A program made the translations under genes and the position numbers. Positions 1-8,800 of a DNA stretch of 44,348 nt are shown in pieces. The stretch spans positions 1 through 44,348 of the forward strand of contig JAJQAZ010000126.1 of NCBI GenBank assembly GCA_021203545.1, in the 5' to 3' direction. Every line of letters starts with the position of its first letter. The stretch's first letter is position 1. Origin of the DNA: Tannerellaceae bacterium (lineage in GTDB: Bacteria; Bacteroidota; Bacteroidia; Bacteroidales; Tannerellaceae). The notes below the pieces were generated by a model. That model saw only the letters and a program-made list of their open reading frames with translations, ran no database searches and was not told where the DNA came from.

Positions 1-18
1 ATTAGTAATTATAGAGTT

Positions 19-117
19 GCCCTGTCAGGGCGCAGATGTTATCTGCTGTATCAACCCATGGTGCCATTCGCTCCGCTCATTCTGCCATGGGCTGAATTAA
101 GTTGCCCTTTTCAAGGG
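19..117. repeat. Tandem palindromic hairpin cluster
   Basis: Four inverted repeats lie end to end: GCCCTGTCAGGGC (19-31), GCAGAT-GTT-ATCTGC (32-46), CCCATGG at 55-61 pairing with CCATGGG at 85-91, and GCCC/GGGC around 103-117. No reading frame runs through them. The density of palindromes suggests an intergenic repeat or a structured transcript end from a gene left of the window. I see no second copy in this window. Function unknown. Confidence 0.5.
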
Positions 118-260
118 CGAAAAACATATATTATTTATTAACCTGATGACTATGGCATCTATCGAGACTATAGGATTAAATATTTTGTGTCTTATGTAAA
201 TAATGTGTCTGGATAATGGAAATTGCCGTGAACTATAGGGAAGGTGGCTTTTTGTTTTTT

Positions 261-410
261 GTTAAACTTTGTCCTAACAAATGGGTTAAGACGAGTTATC
301 CGGCGTTCAAGCAAGTTTTACTTGCAGGGGAGGGTTTGATTCTGTAAATGCGTGAATCATACATGCTGACAATCACCCATTTGCAGGACAAAGCATTAAC
401 GGGTTCTTTT
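261..410 (+). ncRNA. Candidate structured RNA, unidentified family
   Basis: Bases 267-286 and 375-393 form a near-perfect long-range stem, with one 1-nt bulge region. It is extended by GTTAA (261-265) with TTAAC (396-400). Inside are two hairpins: GCAAG/CTTGC at about 311-325 and GATTC/GAATC at about 338-357. A T-rich stretch follows at 401-416. The closed multi-branch fold argues for an RNA, but I recognise no family and see no clear TAnnTTTG box upstream. Strand is inferred only from the trailing T-rich stretch. Confidence 0.35.
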
Positions 411-700
411 TGTTCTTACCTTAAAGAGTAATACCTGTTATTATTCTTCAGCATTATAAAGATAAACGGATTGTTTTGTTTATGTTACTCTTTTCAAATA
501 AACTTTTAGATGTATTTTATATAAACTGGACAACAACTTTTCCGGTTTCTTGTGCAGAGTGTAAATAGGCAATTCTTTGAACCTTATTTCGAAACAGAGT
601 CTTTGTAAAGCCGGGATTTTACATATTCTCGTCTTTGCAATAAAAAACGTTTTACGATTTCCTGTGATTTACATCAGACAGATATAAGATATCAGACCTG
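411..700. other. Intergenic, no gene seen
   Basis: AT-rich DNA with no convincing reading frame. AAAGAGTAA (about 424-432) and TTACTCTTT (about 484-492) could pair, but nothing else supports a functional element here. Confidence 0.4.
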
Positions 701-1591
701 TTAGCAATCGCTTAGTTCGCAGACTTCTCCAACAGCTTCGAACTCGATAGTAACATGGTGGATGTGCACTTCGTCGCACAACCGGCGGATCGTATGTTTT
801 AATTCTTTCTGCTGTTCCTGTGTAAGAGCAGTGTCAATCACAACATGCAGTGTCATAATATTCTCTTCGCCGTCCAGCGTCCACAGATGGATATCGTGGA
901 GGGATATAACATGTTTGAGTGAACGGATTCGCTCTTCCAGTTTTTCCTGTTCCACACCCTCCGGAACATGTTGTAATAATACGTGGAAGGTAGCTTTCAG
1001 GTTGCGGTAGATATTGAATAGTATCCATATACTGATACCGATAGAAAGAAGTGGGTCAAGAATAGGCAGGTAAACAAACATCATTACGATGCTAACAACC
1101 AGCACCGCAATCCACCCCAACACATCTTCCATCATATGAAGGGTAACGGCCCGTTCGTTGATACTGGTTCCTTTTTTCAGGCGGAGTACGGCAAAGCCGT
1201 TTACCGCTACTCCCAGAATAGCCAGAAGGAACATTCCCTGTGCGTTGGGTTCCTGTGGGTTAAACAGGCGTTCCACACATTCACGGATCACAAAAACAGA
1301 ACCCACCAACAGGATAACGGAAATGAATATAGCTCCTAATAAAGAGAAACGTTTATATCCATAGGAATAGTTTTTATCCCGCCCTTTCTTTGAAACTTTT
1401 TGCAGATACCAGGCGATAGCCAGTGAAATAGAATCGCCGAAATCGTGCAACACATCCGATAGAATCGCTACACTATTGGTATACAGTCCTCCCATCAGCT
1501 CGATTGCCGCAAAGAGGAGATTCACAAAAAAGGCCAGCCGGATATTTCCGGTGCTGTCATTCTGATGGTGATGATGATGTGAATGTGCCAT
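701..1591 (-). CDS. Cation diffusion facilitator (ZitB/CzcD-like)
   Basis: Proton-coupled exporter of zinc or a similar divalent metal from the cytoplasm. The 296-residue protein starts with MAHSHHHHHQND, the histidine-rich N-tail typical of CzcD/ZitB-type members. Two H-x3-D pairs (H49/D53 and H152/D156) match the transport site in helices II and V, and six hydrophobic segments precede a C-terminal cytoplasmic domain containing HDIHLW. The open frame extends 20 codons upstream (to 1651). I prefer the internal ATG because the extension is uncharged filler and covers a TATATTTG -7 box and a 22-bp palindrome. Metal specificity cannot be read from sequence. It is unrelated in position to the second transporter at 2533, which is on the other strand. 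Confidence 0.9.
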   Translation of the reverse strand: MAHSHHHHHQNDSTGNIRLAFFVNLLFAAIELMGGLYTNSVAILSDVLHDFGDSISLAIAWYLQKVSKKGRDKNYSYGYKRFSLLGAIFISVILLVGSVFVIRECVERLFNPQEPNAQGMFLLAILGVAVNGFAVLRLKKGTSINERAVTLHMMEDVLGWIAVLVVSIVMMFVYLPILDPLLSIGISIWILFNIYRNLKATFHVLLQHVPEGVEQEKLEERIRSLKHVISLHDIHLWTLDGEENIMTLHVVIDTALTQEQQKELKHTIRRLCDEVHIHHVTIEFEAVGEVCELSDC

Positions 1592-1601
1592 AATTAGTTT
1601 T

Positions 1602-1623
1602 AAAACACAAATATATGTGTTTT
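1602..1623 (-). promoter_or_regulatory. 22-bp palindromic operator candidate over -7 box
   Basis: AAAACACA-AATATA-TGTGTTTT is a perfect 8+6+8 inverted repeat 11 bp upstream of the transporter start at 1591. On the minus strand it contains TATATTTG (1608-1615), a Bacteroidetes -7 match, so a bound dimer would block the promoter. A metal-responsive repressor is an inference from the gene it controls. I found no matching -33 element at the usual spacing. Confidence 0.45.
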
Positions 1624-1651
1624 GGTTTGTGTAGAGAAACGGTTGGTGCAA

Positions 1652-2212
1652 ATTACCTATTTGTAGGTACGTTTAAACAGAAAGGATTTTTTGCCAGCTT
1701 TTTAACTGTGGGATTGCTTACTGTTTAACGGTTAAATTAAGCAATATACAAACAAAAGTAAAAAATATATTTGTATTGTTTCTTTTTAGCGATTAGAAAA
1801 GTTTAGCTTTTATGAGATTAATGGAAAAATGGGAAATACTTACGGTTTCACCGGAAGTATTCCGGATAAAAGAGCCGGATTGTTACGAAAAGACTCTTTT
1901 TCCGATGAAAACGATATTTTCTTTATGTATCTGCCAAATTAACAAAGTGTTAAATGAACCTTGTGAGAATTGAATATTCTGCACCTGCGTGAGGGGAGAA
2001 CATAAAAAACGGCTTCTCGTGGAGTTAACGTTTTGCGGAATGTTGGTTTTTTAGCGGATCCGGTAACAAAATGAAAGATAAAATAGAAAAGAATAGGGAT
2101 CAATTTTGTAATTTGTATACCCGGATCTGTAAATGGTGATATTTTGTTAGTTCCGGAAGAGATGTTTTCAGAGAGCAACCAGCGCTAAAAAGAGGTAAAA
2201 AGTGGGCTGTAT
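1652..2212. other. Long intergenic stretch, no gene seen
   Basis: About 560 bp between two divergent metal transporters. The only open frame (minus, 1939-2178, 79 residues) has no recognisable domain and no promoter-like context, so I do not annotate it. AT-rich at 1740-1800. Confidence 0.4.
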
Positions 2213-2297
2213 AAAAAGCACCGGCCCTTTTGGAGCAAAGCATTGATGCTTTTAGATCAAAGCACCGGTGCTTTTTGGCAAGAGGAACGGTGCTTTT
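2213..2297. repeat. Palindrome array built on AAAGCA..TGCTTT
   Basis: A run of related units: AAAAAGCACCGG (2214-2225), AAAGCATTGATGCTTT (2237-2252), AAAGCACCGGTGCTTT (2259-2274) and a half unit GGTGCTTTTTT ending near 2299. Two are full palindromes of 16 bp. Spacing is close to 22-24 bp. It may be a binding-site array or a decayed repeat. It sits about 230 bp upstream of the transporter at 2533. Confidence 0.45.
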
Positions 2298-2505
2298 TTA
2301 GCTAAAAATATATTTTTTGACCGGGAAAGATAGCCTGTTTATAACAGGTAAAAACGTTTTATATCTGTTTATATACCTATCTCTATAGGGCTGTTCCTGC
2401 TGGTTGGGTTGGTTTTGTAAAAGGGGGTGTAAGAGGAAAGTGGCAAAATCCGTCAAAAAGTAAATATTTTATTGTAAAAATGAAATATATTGTTTTTTGC
2501 ATTGT

Positions 2506-2513
2506 TACTTTTG
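2506..2513 (+). promoter_or_regulatory. -7 box for the transporter at 2533
   Basis: TACTTTTG fits TAnnTTTG. The expected transcript start near 2520 leaves only about 13-22 nt of leader, depending on whether ATG 2533 or ATG 2542 is used. I see no TTTG at the usual -33 distance. Confidence 0.45.
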
Positions 2514-2532
2514 TAAAGTAAAATGTCTTTGA

Positions 2533-3441
2533 ATGATATGGATGCCGAATCGAGAAAGAAAAAAAATTATAACCGTTACTCTTATAGGAACTACCGGAAA
2601 TATTCTTTTATTGGTATTTAAGTTTGTAGCCGGGTTTTTGGGACGTAGTAGTGCCATGATTGCAGACGCGGTTCATTCGTTGTCTGATTTTGTAACGGAC
2701 CTGGTTGTACTCCTTTTTATTAAACTTTCTGCTAAACCTATAGATGCCGATCATAAGTATGGACATGGTAAGTATGAGACGCTGGCAACTACTATTATCG
2801 GGGGAGTTCTTTTGCTGGTTGGTTTTGGCCTGCTCTGGCAGGGTGAAAGTAAGGTGTATGGGTTTTATTTTAAAGATGAGGTATTAGAGGCTCCCGGATA
2901 TATTGCCCTGATAGCTGCTTTAGTTTCGATTGTGGTAAAGGAAGTGCTTTACCGGATGACACTTAAGGTGGGACGTGAATGCAATAGCCAGGCACTGATC
3001 GCTAACGGGTGGCATCACCGTTCGGATGTGTTTTCTTCGCTTGGTACTGCTATAGGAATTGGTGGAGCTATTTTGTTGGGTGATAACTGGTGGGTTCTTG
3101 ATCCGGTAGCGGCTGTTATTGTGAGTTTTTTTATTATCCGTGTGGCTATTCAATTAACGGTTCCGGCATTGAATGATCTGCTGGAACGTTCGTTGCCCGA
3201 AGAGACAGAGCAGGAAATCCTTTCTGTGATAGGAGAGGTTCCGGGTATTAATAACCCCCACGACCTGCGTACCCGGCGGGTAGGAAATAGTTATGCTATT
3301 GAGGCACATGTACGGGTAGATAGAAATATGACTGTATGGGATGCGCACGAACTGACCCGGCAAATAGAGGTAAAGCTACGTGAACGTTTCGGGGAGTCCA
3401 CTCATATATCCATTCATGTGGAACCATTGGGAAGCGACTGA
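2533..3441 (+). CDS. Cation diffusion facilitator (FieF-like)
   Basis: A second metal/proton antiporter of the cation diffusion facilitator family, 302 residues. H48-x3-D52 in ADAVHSLSDF and H161-x3-D165 in WHHRSDVF form the expected transport site, and a C-terminal dimerisation domain spans about 205-300. It lacks the histidine-rich head of the 701-1591 protein, and the long loop between helices III and IV resembles FieF/MamM-type members, so iron, zinc or manganese are all possible. An ATG three codons in (2542, MPNRERKK) is an equally good start and gives a better leader length. Ends 60 bp before the sulfatase gene, which has its own -7 box, so co-transcription is not required. Confidence 0.9.
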   Translation: MIWMPNRERKKIITVTLIGTTGNILLLVFKFVAGFLGRSSAMIADAVHSLSDFVTDLVVLLFIKLSAKPIDADHKYGHGKYETLATTIIGGVLLLVGFGLLWQGESKVYGFYFKDEVLEAPGYIALIAALVSIVVKEVLYRMTLKVGRECNSQALIANGWHHRSDVFSSLGTAIGIGGAILLGDNWWVLDPVAAVIVSFFIIRVAIQLTVPALNDLLERSLPEETEQEILSVIGEVPGINNPHDLRTRRVGNSYAIEAHVRVDRNMTVWDAHELTRQIEVKLRERFGESTHISIHVEPLGSD

Positions 3442-3459
3442 TACTGAAATCTTTTTTAG

Positions 3460-3467
3460 TATATTTG
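3460..3467 (+). promoter_or_regulatory. -7 box for the sulfatase gene
   Basis: TATATTTG lies in the 60-bp gap, 34 bp before the sulfatase ATG. No clear -33 partner. Confidence 0.45.
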
Positions 3468-3501
3468 CAGTCAACGTTTACTAATCAATCAATTCTTACC
3501 C

Positions 3502-5037
3502 ATGAGAACCAGCAGTATCCTACTTGCTCTTACCGCATCTGCAACACTTGCAGCACAGGAGAAACCGAATGTGATTATTGTTATGGCAGACCAGTTACGG
3601 GTAGACCTGATGCAACGCGAAGGGTATCCGCTTAATACGATGCCTTTTGCAGATAATCTGGCTTCGGCCGGAACCTGGTTTAACCGTGCCTATACAGCGG
3701 CTCCTGCCAGTGGCCCGGCCCGTGTATCCATGCTGACCGGTAGGTTTCCCAAAGCAACACATGTACGTTCCAACCATAATATACCGGATGCTTTTTATAG
3801 TAAAGATATGTTTGATGTAGCCCGTGAACAGGGATATAAGACGGCTATGATTGGTAAGAATCATTCGCATCTTACACCGGAACGGGTAGATTACTGGAGT
3901 CCGTATGACCATAACGGTCAGAATTCTGATAAGAGGAGTGAGTTAGGAAAGGCTTTTGATGAATATCTGGGCACTCTGGATATGTATCTCGATTTGAATC
4001 CGGCTCCGTTTGGAGTAGAGGCGCAGTTGCCCTACCGCATGGTGGATGATGCCTCTGAGTGGATCGGTTCTGTTGCCGGAGAACCTTTCCTGATGTGGTT
4101 TTCTATCGCGGAACCTCATAATCCCTATCAGACCTGCGAACCTTATTACTCTATGTTTCCCCCTGAAAAACTGCCTGCAATGGGTAGTACGGTTGCCGGT
4201 AGGAAGATGAAAGGAGAGGAATATGAGTTACTGGCCGAAATGATGGGGCAGGGGCATGTGGGGTATGAAGAGAATCTGCAACGGATACGGTCTGTTTATC
4301 ATGGTATGATCCGGCTAATTGATGATCAGTTGGCTCGTTTGGTCAGTGAATTGAAAGAGAAAGGGGTGTATGATAATACGATTCTGATTTTTGTGGCTGA
4401 TCATGGAGATTATGCCGGCGAATACGGTTTGATGAAAAAGGGGGTAGGACTGGATGATGCCATTACCCGTATCCCGATGCAGTGGACCGGTCCCGGTATA
4501 CAGGTTTCCGGTGGCCCTCATAAAGCACATGTGAGTCTTATTGATATCTTCCCGACTCTGTGTGAAGTAATGGGTGCCGAGATTCCTACCGGTGTACAGG
4601 GACGTAGTTTATGGCCTATATTAACGGGAAAAGATTATCCGGAACAGGAGTTTGCAAGCATTATGACTGAAGATGGATACGGAGGTATGTATTATACGAA
4701 AGCGGATGGAACCGATTATCGTGAAGAGGGTGCCGTAGGAAAGAAAGGACTCTTTTTCGATGAATTAAATACCTGGACTCAAAGCGGTTCTATGCGTATG
4801 CTTCGGAAAGGTGACTGGAAACTGGTGTATGATATGGATGGTAACGGACAACTTTATAATCTGGCAGATGATCCTTCCGAATTGAAGAATTTGTATACCG
4901 ACCCGTATTGTAAAGCTGTCTGTGATGAGTTGAAGGATGATTTACTACGTTGGGAAATTTCCACGCAGGATCATCATCCGATACCCCGCCGCCGTTACCG
5001 TTTCAAACGCAATGAACATAATTATCTTTTTAGATAA
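3502..5037 (+). CDS. Secreted serine-type sulfatase
   Basis: Type I sulfatase, hydrolysing sulfate esters from glycans or other substrates outside the cytoplasm. 511 residues. A signal peptide ends near residue 18-19 (TASATLAAQEK). The active-site signature S70-G-P-A-R74 followed by VSMLTGR shows the nucleophile precursor is serine. It therefore needs oxidation to formylglycine by an anaerobic radical-SAM maturase, which is not in this window. D30 and the ADHGD motif (D300, H301) are metal-site residues. The C-terminal subdomain with LYNLADDPSELKNLY is typical of the family. Substrate unknown. No SusC/SusD pair or glycosidase is adjacent, so it is not part of a visible polysaccharide utilisation locus. 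Confidence 0.92.
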   Translation: MRTSSILLALTASATLAAQEKPNVIIVMADQLRVDLMQREGYPLNTMPFADNLASAGTWFNRAYTAAPASGPARVSMLTGRFPKATHVRSNHNIPDAFYSKDMFDVAREQGYKTAMIGKNHSHLTPERVDYWSPYDHNGQNSDKRSELGKAFDEYLGTLDMYLDLNPAPFGVEAQLPYRMVDDASEWIGSVAGEPFLMWFSIAEPHNPYQTCEPYYSMFPPEKLPAMGSTVAGRKMKGEEYELLAEMMGQGHVGYEENLQRIRSVYHGMIRLIDDQLARLVSELKEKGVYDNTILIFVADHGDYAGEYGLMKKGVGLDDAITRIPMQWTGPGIQVSGGPHKAHVSLIDIFPTLCEVMGAEIPTGVQGRSLWPILTGKDYPEQEFASIMTEDGYGGMYYTKADGTDYREEGAVGKKGLFFDELNTWTQSGSMRMLRKGDWKLVYDMDGNGQLYNLADDPSELKNLYTDPYCKAVCDELKDDLLRWEISTQDHHPIPRRRYRFKRNEHNYLFR

Positions 5038-5135
5038 GTAAACTTGTTTTAAAACATCTGTATAAGGGTAGGTTTTATGCAGGGTTTTGAATTGAAATTT
5101 TTTTTGTAAAAACAATAATCGAAACATTTATTAGT

Positions 5136-5333
5136 ATGGAAAAGAAGTATACGTTTGATGACGGAAATGAGGAAAATGATAAGGTGCAGGAACCGGCAAT
5201 AGCATATGAGGGAATCTCTTCAGCAAAATATTCCATAAAAGAGTTACGGGCAAAGTTTGACCGTGCTGTAAAACAAGTTGAGGCTGGTGAAGTATTGACA
5301 CATGAGGAAGTAAAAAACAGATATAAAAAATAA
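5136..5333 (+). CDS. Antitoxin of ParE/RelE-type pair
   Basis: 65 residues, highly charged, with an acidic N-terminal half and a C-terminal helix KELRAKFDRAVKQVEAGEVLTHEEV. It lies 16 bp upstream of a ParE/RelE-like toxin, the classic order of a type II module. By family knowledge it would bind and neutralise the toxin and repress its own promoter. I do not see a distinct DNA-binding fold such as ribbon-helix-helix, so the DNA-binding role is unproven. The leader 5038-5135 is AT-rich with no clear promoter match. Confidence 0.7.
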   Translation: MEKKYTFDDGNEENDKVQEPAIAYEGISSAKYSIKELRAKFDRAVKQVEAGEVLTHEEVKNRYKK

Positions 5334-5349
5334 GAATGTTACTTCTTCT

Positions 5350-5664
5350 ATGAAAATAATATGGACAATAGAAGCTGTAGAAGATTTAGATGTTATCTAT
5401 AATTTCTATTTAACACATAGCCCAACTTTTGCAGAAAGTGTTTATGATAAAATAGTAAATAGTGCAGAACAATTACTTGTTTTCCCGGAAATAGCTCCTA
5501 AAGAACAATTATTGAAAGATAAACCTCAATCTCCACGTTCATTGATTGTCGTTAGGATGTTTAAGATCATTTATTATATAGAAGAACAAACCATTTATAT
5601 TGCTAATGTGTGGGATTGCCGCCGGGATCCGGATTTATTAATAAAAACATTTTTTGATCGTTAA
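5350..5664 (+). CDS. ParE/RelE superfamily toxin
   Basis: 104 residues, the usual size. The N-terminus MKIIWTIEAVEDLDVIYNFY matches the ParE/RelE pattern (beta strand, then two helices), and the C-terminal part VVRMFKIIYYIEEQTIYIANVWDCRRDP carries the strand pair and conserved arginines of the family. ParE members poison gyrase, while RelE members cut mRNA on the ribosome. Which applies cannot be decided here. It appears intact, with its antitoxin directly upstream. The pair sits between a sulfatase gene and ileS, which has its own promoter, so it looks like a self-contained cassette. Confidence 0.8.
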   Translation: MKIIWTIEAVEDLDVIYNFYLTHSPTFAESVYDKIVNSAEQLLVFPEIAPKEQLLKDKPQSPRSLIVVRMFKIIYYIEEQTIYIANVWDCRRDPDLLIKTFFDR

Positions 5665-5750
5665 ATTACTTTTTTCTCACACGGAATAATTTTTATCGAA
5701 CCTGAAATTTAACAGTTTTCTACGTAAGAATTGTCACCTCATCCTTTTAA

Positions 5751-5781
5751 TTGTCTATGTGGAATAAAAAAGTTACCTTTG
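5751..5781 (+). promoter_or_regulatory. ileS promoter
   Basis: TTG (5751-5753), a 20-bp spacer, then TACCTTTG (5774-5781): a full Bacteroidetes sigma-ABfr promoter. Transcription should start near 5788, giving a leader of about 28 nt. Confidence 0.65.
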
Positions 5782-5815
5782 TGGCAATTTTTGAGAAGAT
5801 TAGAAATTAATCCCT

Positions 5816-8800
5816 ATGAATAAGAAATTTGCTGAATATTCCAAGTTTGATCTATCTGCTGTCAATAAAGAAATATTGAAGAAATGGCAGGCAGGTGATG
5901 TCTTCCGGAAGAGTCTGGAGATCAGGGAAGGTGCGCCTTCCTTTGTGTTTTACGAGGGACCTCCCTCTGCAAACGGTATGCCGGGTATTCACCACGTGAT
6001 TGCACGGTCGATCAAGGATATTTTCTGCCGTTATAAAACGATGAAGGGATACCTGGTAAAACGGAAAGCCGGATGGGATACACACGGACTGCCTGTGGAA
6101 CTGGGTGTGGAGAAAGCACTGGGTATCACAAAAGAGGATATTGGCAAAAAGATTTCTGTAGCCGATTATAACGCGGCCTGCAGGAAAGATGTGATGAAAT
6201 ATACTAAGGAGTGGGAAGACCTGACCCAGCAAATGGGATATTGGGTGGATATGGATGACCCGTATATAACATACGATAACCGCTATATTGAGACCCTTTG
6301 GTACCTGTTGAAGGAGTTATACAAAAAAGACCTTCTTTATAAAGGATATACGATACAGCCTTATTCGCCGGCTGCCGGTACCGGATTGAGTTCGCACGAG
6401 TTGAACCAGCCGGGTACTTACAGGGATGTAAAAGATACTACCTGTACAGCACAATTCCTGATGCTGGACCCAAAACCGGAAATGAATCAGCATGGCGATC
6501 CGTTTTTCCTTGCATGGACAACTACTCCGTGGACATTGCCTTCGAATACGGCATTGTGTGTGGGTCCGAATATTACCTATGTAGCTGTACAGACGTTTAA
6601 TCCTTATACCTATACACCTATAACAGCTGTTTTGGCCAAAGATTTGCTGGATTCTTACTTTAATCCGAAAGCGGCAGGCCTGGAGCTGGCCGGTTATAAA
6701 CCGGGTGATAAACTGATCCCGTTTAAAGTAGTGGGAGAGTGGAAAGGTACGGAACTGGCTGGTATGCACTATGAACAACTCATCCCCTGGGTAAATCCGG
6801 GTGAAGGTGCTTTCCGGGTAATTACCGGCGATTATGTAACTACCGAAGATGGTACAGGTATTGTACATATTGCTCCTACTTTTGGTGCGGACGACGACCG
6901 GGTAGCTAAAGCAAATGGTGTGCCGCCGTTGATGTTAATAGATAAAGATGGAAACAAACGCCCTATGGTAGACCTGACGGGTAAATTCTATCTATTGGAA
7001 GATCTGGATGTGGAGTTTGTTCAGAAATATATAAATGCTGCTGATTATGATCCGTTCCAGGGACGTTTTGTGAAGAATGCCTACGATCCGGAACTGACAG
7101 ATAAAGATGAAACGCTGGATGTAAGCATTGCGATCATGCTGAAAGCACAGAACCGTGCATTCCGTATCGAGAAGCATGTACATAACTATCCGCATTGCTG
7201 GCGTACCGACAAACCTGTGCTTTACTATCCGCTGGATAGCTGGTTTATCCGTACTACAGCTTATCGTGACCGCCTGATTGAATTGAATAATACAATTAAC
7301 TGGAAACCACAAAGTACCGGTACCGGACGTTTTGGTAAATGGCTGGAGAATCTGCAGGACTGGAATCTGAGCCGTAGCCGTTATTGGGGTACTCCGCTGC
7401 CGATCTGGCGTACCGAAGATGGTACCGAAGAACTTTGTATCGGTTCGGTAGAAGAGTTATATAATGAAATTAATAAGTCGGTAAAAGCCGGACTGATGGA
7501 ATCCAATCCATATAAAGAACTTGGATTTATTCCGGGTGAATATGCACCGGAGAATTACGGAAAGATTGATTTGCACCGTCCGTATGTGGATGATATCATT
7601 TTGGTATCAGCAACCGGGAAACCGATGAAACGGGAGACTGACCTGATCGACGTATGGTTTGATTCGGGTGCGATGCCTTATGCCCAGATACACTATCCGT
7701 TTGAGAATAAAGAGGAGTTTGACGAACGGCTGGTATTCCCTGCTGATTTTATTGCCGAAGGAGTGGACCAGACACGTGGCTGGTTCTTTACCCTGCATGC
7801 GCTGTCAACTATGGTGTTCGACAGTGTTTCGTTTAAAACCGTGATTTCGAATGGCCTGGTACTGGATAAGAACGGTAATAAAATGTCTAAACGCCTGGGT
7901 AATGCCGTTGACCCGTTTGAGACAATTGATAAACATGGTTCCGACCCGTTGCGCTGGTATATGATTACCAATGCTTCTCCGTGGGATAATATTAAATTTG
8001 ATGTGGAAGGCCTCGAAGAGGTACGGCGTAAATTCTTCGGAACCCTTTATAATACATATTCATTCTTTGTATTGTATGCGAATGTGGATGGATTTGATTA
8101 TTCACAGCCCGGTGTACCGGACGGGGAACGCCCGGAGATCGACCGCTGGATTCTGTCGCTGCTCAATACACTGATTAAGGATGTAGATTCGTATCTGGAA
8201 AATTATGAGCCGACCCGTGCCGGACGTGCTATTTCTGAATTTGTGAACGATAACCTCAGTAACTGGTATGTACGCCTGAACCGCCGCCGCTTTTGGGGTG
8301 GGGGGATGACAACCGATAAACTGTCGGCTTTCCAGACTCTTTATATCTGTTTGGAAACTGTAGCTAAACTGATGGCACCGATTGCTCCGTTTTATGCGGA
8401 TCAACTCTTTACCGACCTGGTAAGTGCAACGGGACGTGAAAAGGCAGAGTCTGTTCACCTGACTGACTTCCCGGTGGCAGACGAAAGTCTGATAGATAAA
8501 GACCTGGAAGAACGGATGAAGATTGCGCAGGATATTTCCTCTATGATTCTGGCTTTACGTCGTAAGGTAAATATTAAGGTTCGTCAGCCGCTACAAACCA
8601 TCATGGTACCGGTAGTGGATGTACGCCAGCAGGAAAATATAGAAGCTGTAAAAGGATTGATCCTGAACGAGGTGAATGTAAAAGAAATGAAGTTTGTTGA
8701 TAATTCCGAAGGAATCCTGGTCAAAAGGATCAAACCGGATTTCAAGAAACTGGGGCCGCGTTTCGGTAAAATCATGAAACAACTGGCTACTGCAATCCAG

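Noticed and set aside
1939-2178. 79-residue open frame on the minus strand
   Set aside because: No domain, no promoter-like sequence, composition of random AT-rich DNA; judged chance.
7693-7971. Antisense frames inside ileS
   Set aside because: Shadows of ileS codon usage with no independent signal.
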